This document shows positions 17,390 to 21,293 of a stretch of 21,293 nt of DNA, piece after piece; positions within the stretch are counted from its first letter, which is position 1; each line of letters starts with the position of its first letter. Source of the DNA: Ophiothrix spiculata (taxonomy: Eukaryota; Echinodermata; Ophiuroidea; Amphilepidida; Ophiotrichidae); the NCBI GenBank assembly GCA_000969725.1, contig JXSR01S004054.1, one strand, 5' to 3'. The notes under the pieces were generated by a model, which was not told the origin of the DNA, searched no databases, and saw nothing but the letters and a program-made list of their open reading frames with translations. The translations under genes were made by a program, and so were the position numbers.

Positions 17390-18462
17390 AATGCACTTAT
17401 CAATTTATTCCCCCGCCCCGGGGGACCCGGAACTAGCGGGGATTTAGCAGGGGATGTACAATTTGCTAGTGTTACATCCCCGGCAATGACCCCGCTAAAG
17501 TACCGGCCTGCGGGGCATAGATTTTCTGTACATCCCCCGCTATGTCCCGACCCCCCTATAGCCGGGCTACGTGTGACAATCCCCGCCCTGTCCCCGACCC
17601 CCATGTGCGGGGACTTGCGTTACAACAGTGTACAACCCCGGCCCTGCTACATGTCACCGCTTTTTTGCATCAATTCACGATGTGAAGAGGCCCGCCTATT
17701 TAGTGTTGATCAAAGTATACGGACTTGATTAGTGACCCTAGGTACAAAACAAAATTTACAGCATTTCTGTTTGACTGAGTGTCTCAAATCATTTGACTGA
17801 CAAATGCCTTGTTGTTTACTTTTGACAGAGTTTATAGGCATTACATAAATGGACAAAATGTGGGTTTTTTTTGCATGCACCTGATATTTTCGTGAATTTA
17901 ATATAGGTCCTGATGTGGTATACAATGTTTGTCATCCCATGAAAAACTGGGGGGGGAAATGTGCATCAGAATGGCATGATAATCATGATATATTTTATGA
18001 AAGTTAACACAGCAAAATACCATATGAGATAAATCTTATCAAATTCAACAAAGTAGGCCCCATAATCATCTAGCAGGGCGAGGTGCGGGCTTCCATAGAT
18101 AGTGATCCTGGGAAAGCGATGGATCGCCAATGTTACACTTGGTATTTTAGTAAAAATCAAAAAGCAAATATGCTGCAACTGATGAAATGGATGGTGCTTA
18201 ATATTTTGTTTGATGTGACATCCTTGTTAAAGTCCCCGCTAAGAGCTGTTATGTCCCGGCAGTGCGGGGAAAAATCATCTGTACACCCCGGCTAAATATC
18301 CCGCTACACACCCGGCATAGCGGGGACAGTCTGTTGTACATCCCGGGCTAAGTCTCGGCTAACTTCCCGGCATGCGGGGCAATGAAAATCTGTACTTCCC
18401 CCGCTATGTTCCCGCACTATCCCGGGTCCCCTAGGGCCGGGGAAGTAATTGATAAATGCATA
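17390..18462. mobile_element. 1.07-kb element with GC-rich terminal inverted repeats
   Basis: The left end ATGCACTTATCAATT, then CCCCGCCCCGGGGGACCCGG, is matched in inverse at the right end (ATGCATTTATCAATT, then CCCCGGCCCTAGGGGACCCGG). Each GC-rich arm (about 17410-17690 and 18230-18445) is made of repeated words TGTACATCCCC, TAGCGGGG, CCGGCTA and GCATGCGGGG. The middle (17700-18220) is AT-rich and non-coding. The sharp GC boundary with the surroundings marks an inserted element. A 168-codon open frame over the left arm is composition-driven. Confidence 0.75.
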
Positions 18463-18789
18463 TTAACTTACTAAATTTAGAGAATTAGGCCTATATATAA
18501 ACTTCCTATATGCCCACATGTGGTGGGTGTTAAAGTTTAGTTGGTATACCAACAACACAACTGTAAAAATGATAACAAAATAACTCTAAAAATAATATGA
18601 GAATCACCAGTTTTGATTGATTTAAACAGAAAAGCTGTTATTTCAATCAGTTGTCATGGTTACATGAATGGGAATTTCCCTAGGGAGCTATCAAATTATG
18701 AGTTGATCATTTCTATCAAGAAAAGTACTTTGAACAGATTCATGGATATCATGTTGTATGGATGGAAGTTTTTTTCTATTGCATTAGAT
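18463..18789. other. Unassigned AT-rich DNA
   Basis: The open frame at 18613-18855 has no recognisable protein features and runs into a repeat. Confidence 0.3.
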
Positions 18790-19197
18790 TCGGGGGGGGG
18801 GGGGCACTTACATATGGAAGTGACGTATAAGTGGCACCGAGCACCTTGGAACTAGGGGTCTTTCGGTGACAAATTTGGGAAAAAAGGGTGTCTTTCAGTG
18901 ACAAAGTGCAAAAAAATGAGGGACCTTTGGGCAAAATTCACCAAAAAATAGTGTCTTTTTCGGATCAAAATGTTGATGAATTTTTTTAATTTTTGAAGAA
19001 TTTTGCAAATTTTTCAAAAAATTGTATCAAATTAAGAAAATGGTGGGTCTTTGAAGGTTGTTTTAGAGACAAGGAAGTTTAAAAATAGGGAGTCATTGAG
19101 TGACAGTTGGTTAAAGTAGGGGGTCTTTGAGAAAAAGAAACAGGGGTTTTTGGGGGGCACATGGCACGTACCTCAAAGTTGAGTGCCCCCCGGGAAT
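18790..19197. mobile_element. MITE-like element with GGGGGGCACT ends
   Basis: The left G-run plus GCACTTA and the right TGAGTGCCCCCC are inverted. Further in, GAAGTGACG...AGTGGCAC matches inversely GGCACATGGCACGTACCTC. The interior has tandem-like units with GGGTCTTTCGGTGACAAA, GGTGTCTTTCAGTGACAAAG and GGGTCTTTGA. I recall this architecture from sea urchin and amphioxus repeats. Confidence 0.7.
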
Positions 19198-19507
19198 GGA
19201 GCCTTTCTGCACTTGTTGTGTAAAGTGTCAATAAATTAGAGGTTTTTATTTGTATTGCCAGGGTGGTTCAGAGGAAGCTGACAGGTTTTGATACCATAAT
19301 TTGCAAATCAAACCATTTTTACTTAAAAATACGCTGTGGTAATGACACTTTTGATGCAAATCACCCCAACACATGCGATTTAGTTCCAAACAAATGTGGT
19401 TTGAGCTATTTGAGCTGTTTGAGCTCTTCTGTTTCCAGAATTTAAAAGCTTACTATGGTCAGTTTTTCACAAAAAATGTTCTGAATTTCAACAAGTTTTT
19501 GACATTC
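19198..19507. other. Unassigned DNA with a 9-bp triple repeat
   Basis: TTTGAGCTA/TTTGAGCTG/TTTGAGCTC occur in tandem at about 19399-19425. No gene is supported. Confidence 0.35.
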
Positions 19508-19838
19508 TTAAAGGGGCAATTCATGATCCACTTTTCACCCTCAAGGTCACGTCTATCAAAATTGAGTTTTTTAGCCTATAAGAATCGTCAATTGGTATAT
19601 GTTACGATCGCAAAACCATTCTTTGATATGTGCTTGCATTTTTGAGAAAAGTGAGAAAATATGTCACAACAGTAGCCTATATGGGGATTTTCAATATGCT
19701 GAAAAGCTTGTAACTTGGAAACGAATGGTGGGAATCAAGTGAAATTTTCAGTATATATTTATAATGTTCTCTTATTATTATTTAGCTAGAAAAGAGGTGA
19801 GGTTTTTGTCACATCAAAATCATGAATTGCACCTTTAA
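19508..19838. mobile_element. TTAA-flanked MITE-like element
   Basis: TTAA at 19508-19511 is followed by AGGGGCAATTCATGAT. The right end, inverted, is TTAAAGGTGCAATTCATGAT (ending TTAA at 19835-19838). The TTAA flanks and AGGG-type tips are as expected for Kolobok/piggyBac-type targets, with Kolobok the more likely in invertebrate deuterostomes. The 330-bp interior is non-coding. Confidence 0.75.
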
Positions 19839-19973
19839 TTCAAAATATGATGAACATGACATCAGTAACTGTGATACAGTGGTTGGAACAGTGACGTTGT
19901 AAGATTTCATAAGGTTGTAGATGGAATCTCCACTACCTCTGTGTTGAGTTCTTCAGCAATTGATTCATTATTA

Positions 19974-20288
19974 CAGGGGTCCCTTGGGTCATGGAAAACC
20001 TGGAAAGGTCATGGAATTTAATTTTTAAATTCCAGGCAGGCCTGGAAAATCTTGAAATTTGATGAAAATGGCCAAAAGTCATGAAAAGGTTATTGAATTT
20101 TATTTTTGGGAGACAAACAAAATAAATAATCAGAATGACAGTTGATGTCTGGATAAAAATTATGGTACAAGATAGGTGGAATAACCTGGGATACACAACC
20201 CTGTTGTCTGAAAAAGGTCATGGATTTTTCATAATTTGGTCATGGAAAAGTCATGGAATTTAATTGTGCGAAAGGTGCAGGAACCCTG
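19974..20288. mobile_element. MITE-like element with TTATTA target-site duplication
   Basis: The element starts CAGGGGTCCC and ends GGAACCCTG (inverted tips). It is flanked on both sides by TTATTA (19968-19973 and 20289-20294). The two halves repeat GGTCATGGAAAA-CTGG and GTCATGGAATTTAA, so the interior is itself duplicated. No coding capacity. Confidence 0.8.
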
Positions 20289-20294
20289 TTATTA

Positions 20295-21293
20295 ACATTA
20301 CCCAGGTGTCAGACTGAGTGGCAGTATTAAGTTAGTATGGTCTGATTGCTTGAACTTTTTTTCAAACTTTTTGAGATTTTGGTAATAAATTATTGCTCAT
20401 ATTTATCTCATAACCCATGTGAAATTTCACAGCTGAGTTACGTTACGTTTTTGAGACATATGAAAATGTATCTACTTACCATGACCATAATTAATTGTGC
20501 ACAGTAAGGTCTAGGCGGCTCAAAAGTACAAAAATGCTTATCAAATCAAAACAGTAATGAAATGGAAGGAGCCCTAGGCTCGGGCACAGGACTAGTGTAT
20601 TTTGTATCTGTCAATGCATAATTTGGTCAGTAAGCTTAAGCGAAATCCATGAAAATTCACTGTTCTTTTTAACTCCGAATTTCATATTTTATAGACCAAA
20701 GTTTACTGAATTTAATGATATATCTCAGTGACTCTGAATATCTTCTGAAATTAAGTAATTACCTCTTTGTTGACATTAGTCATGTTGCGACCTTCATGAG
20801 TCTTGGTTGCCATCAAATGTAGCCGTAGAAATCAATGTTGCAATGGCTCGAATTCTGGCTCATATCTCAGCCATTTCAGCTGAGCTTTGTGAGATTTTCA
20901 TGATTTATGTTCAGAAGATATTTAACAGTCATGTCAGTAATGATGGATGTTCAGATTACAATATTTGTTGAAATAATTAGAACTTTGTGTTGATGTTTAT
21001 GTGTCAGAATCGCCATTTTTCGAGTCATTGTTGTTTGTTTACATTTCTCTAAACTTCAGAATCTTTCGTAAAATTGAAGTTAATCGTTTGGATTCGAGTG
21101 TTTAGTATCAAAAGAAAGCTGCTTCCTTCCAGATTTTAGAAATATATTTGTGTTTGTAAATAATTCGTTTTGAAAGGTTTTATAATAAGTTTTGGTCCGA
21201 TTTTATTGTGTTTTGAAATATGATCAGATTTGATTATATTCTAGGAATACCATAACTTTTATTGCCCAATGAAAACAGTCTTTTCGGCAGTGC
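20295..21293. other. Unassigned AT-rich DNA to the window end
   Basis: No open frame, splice pair, repeat or RNA gene that I can support. Confidence 0.4.

Larger units (their letters stand above)
13187..21293 (+). other. Start of intron 3 or region downstream of exon 3; no further exon found
   Basis: The gtgagt donor at 13187 needs a downstream phase-0 acceptor with the next WD40 blade. I found no WD40-like coding sequence to the end of the window, so the gene probably continues beyond 21293 or is interrupted. Confidence 0.5.

Noticed and set aside
17222..17728. 168-codon + strand open frame (and the overlapping minus frame 17314-17604)
   Set aside because: Both lie over the G/C-run hairpin and the GC-rich arm of a mobile element. 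Low-complexity Pro/Gly composition explains the openness.

Overview
The window looks like genomic DNA from a marine invertebrate deuterostome, most plausibly an echinoid or a close relative. The reasons are AT-rich intergenic sequence, GT-AG introns, and a very high load of short inverted-repeat (foldback/MITE-like) elements with G-run ends and GGTCA-rich or GCCATTTTGG-rich interiors. That look is familiar from sea urchin, hemichordate and amphioxus genomes. Species assignment is inference. I see no bacterial-type operons, rRNA genes or CRISPR.

Only one gene can be supported, and only in part. It lies on the + strand and encodes the N-terminal part of a WD40-repeat protein, most like WDR31. 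Exon 2 (11243-11375) and exon 3 (13112-13186) join in frame across an AAG|gtgagc donor and a ttgcag acceptor, giving one WD40 blade ending in the diagnostic Gly-His. Exon 2 needs a phase-2 donor upstream. Two candidates end in AG|gt with that phase: 1588-1667 (27 codons plus AG) and 6107-6117 (3 codons plus AG). They may be alternative first exons. Later blades are not in the window, so the gene must continue beyond 21293.

Exon 3 is followed at once by four more tandem copies of itself with a 98-bp period (75-nt exon plus 23-nt spacer). Two copies are fully open, one has a stop at codon 2, and the last is truncated. This is the most unusual gene-linked structure here.

The rest is intronic or intergenic repeat DNA. 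From left to right: a foldback (42-267); a two-copy duplication (421-627); a 27-bp minisatellite (2271-3140) with a frameshifted LINE 3' end lying between it and a stray satellite unit (3225-3572); a GC-rich hairpin (4101-4165); a 93-bp-arm foldback (5458-5735); MITE-like elements (7373-7560, 8621-8860, 9706-9952, 10196-10667); a 55/57-bp minisatellite with A/B dimer order inside intron 2 (11445-12537); a 124-bp foldback abutting a 2.2-kb element with long terminal inverted repeats and about seven internal modules near 174 bp (14414-16641); a cluster of TGACGTCA palindromes (16708-16857); a GC-rich terminal-inverted-repeat element (17390-18462); and three further MITE-like elements (18790-19197, 19508-19838, 19974-20288), the last with a clean TTATTA target duplication. 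All coordinates and repeat counts were read by eye.
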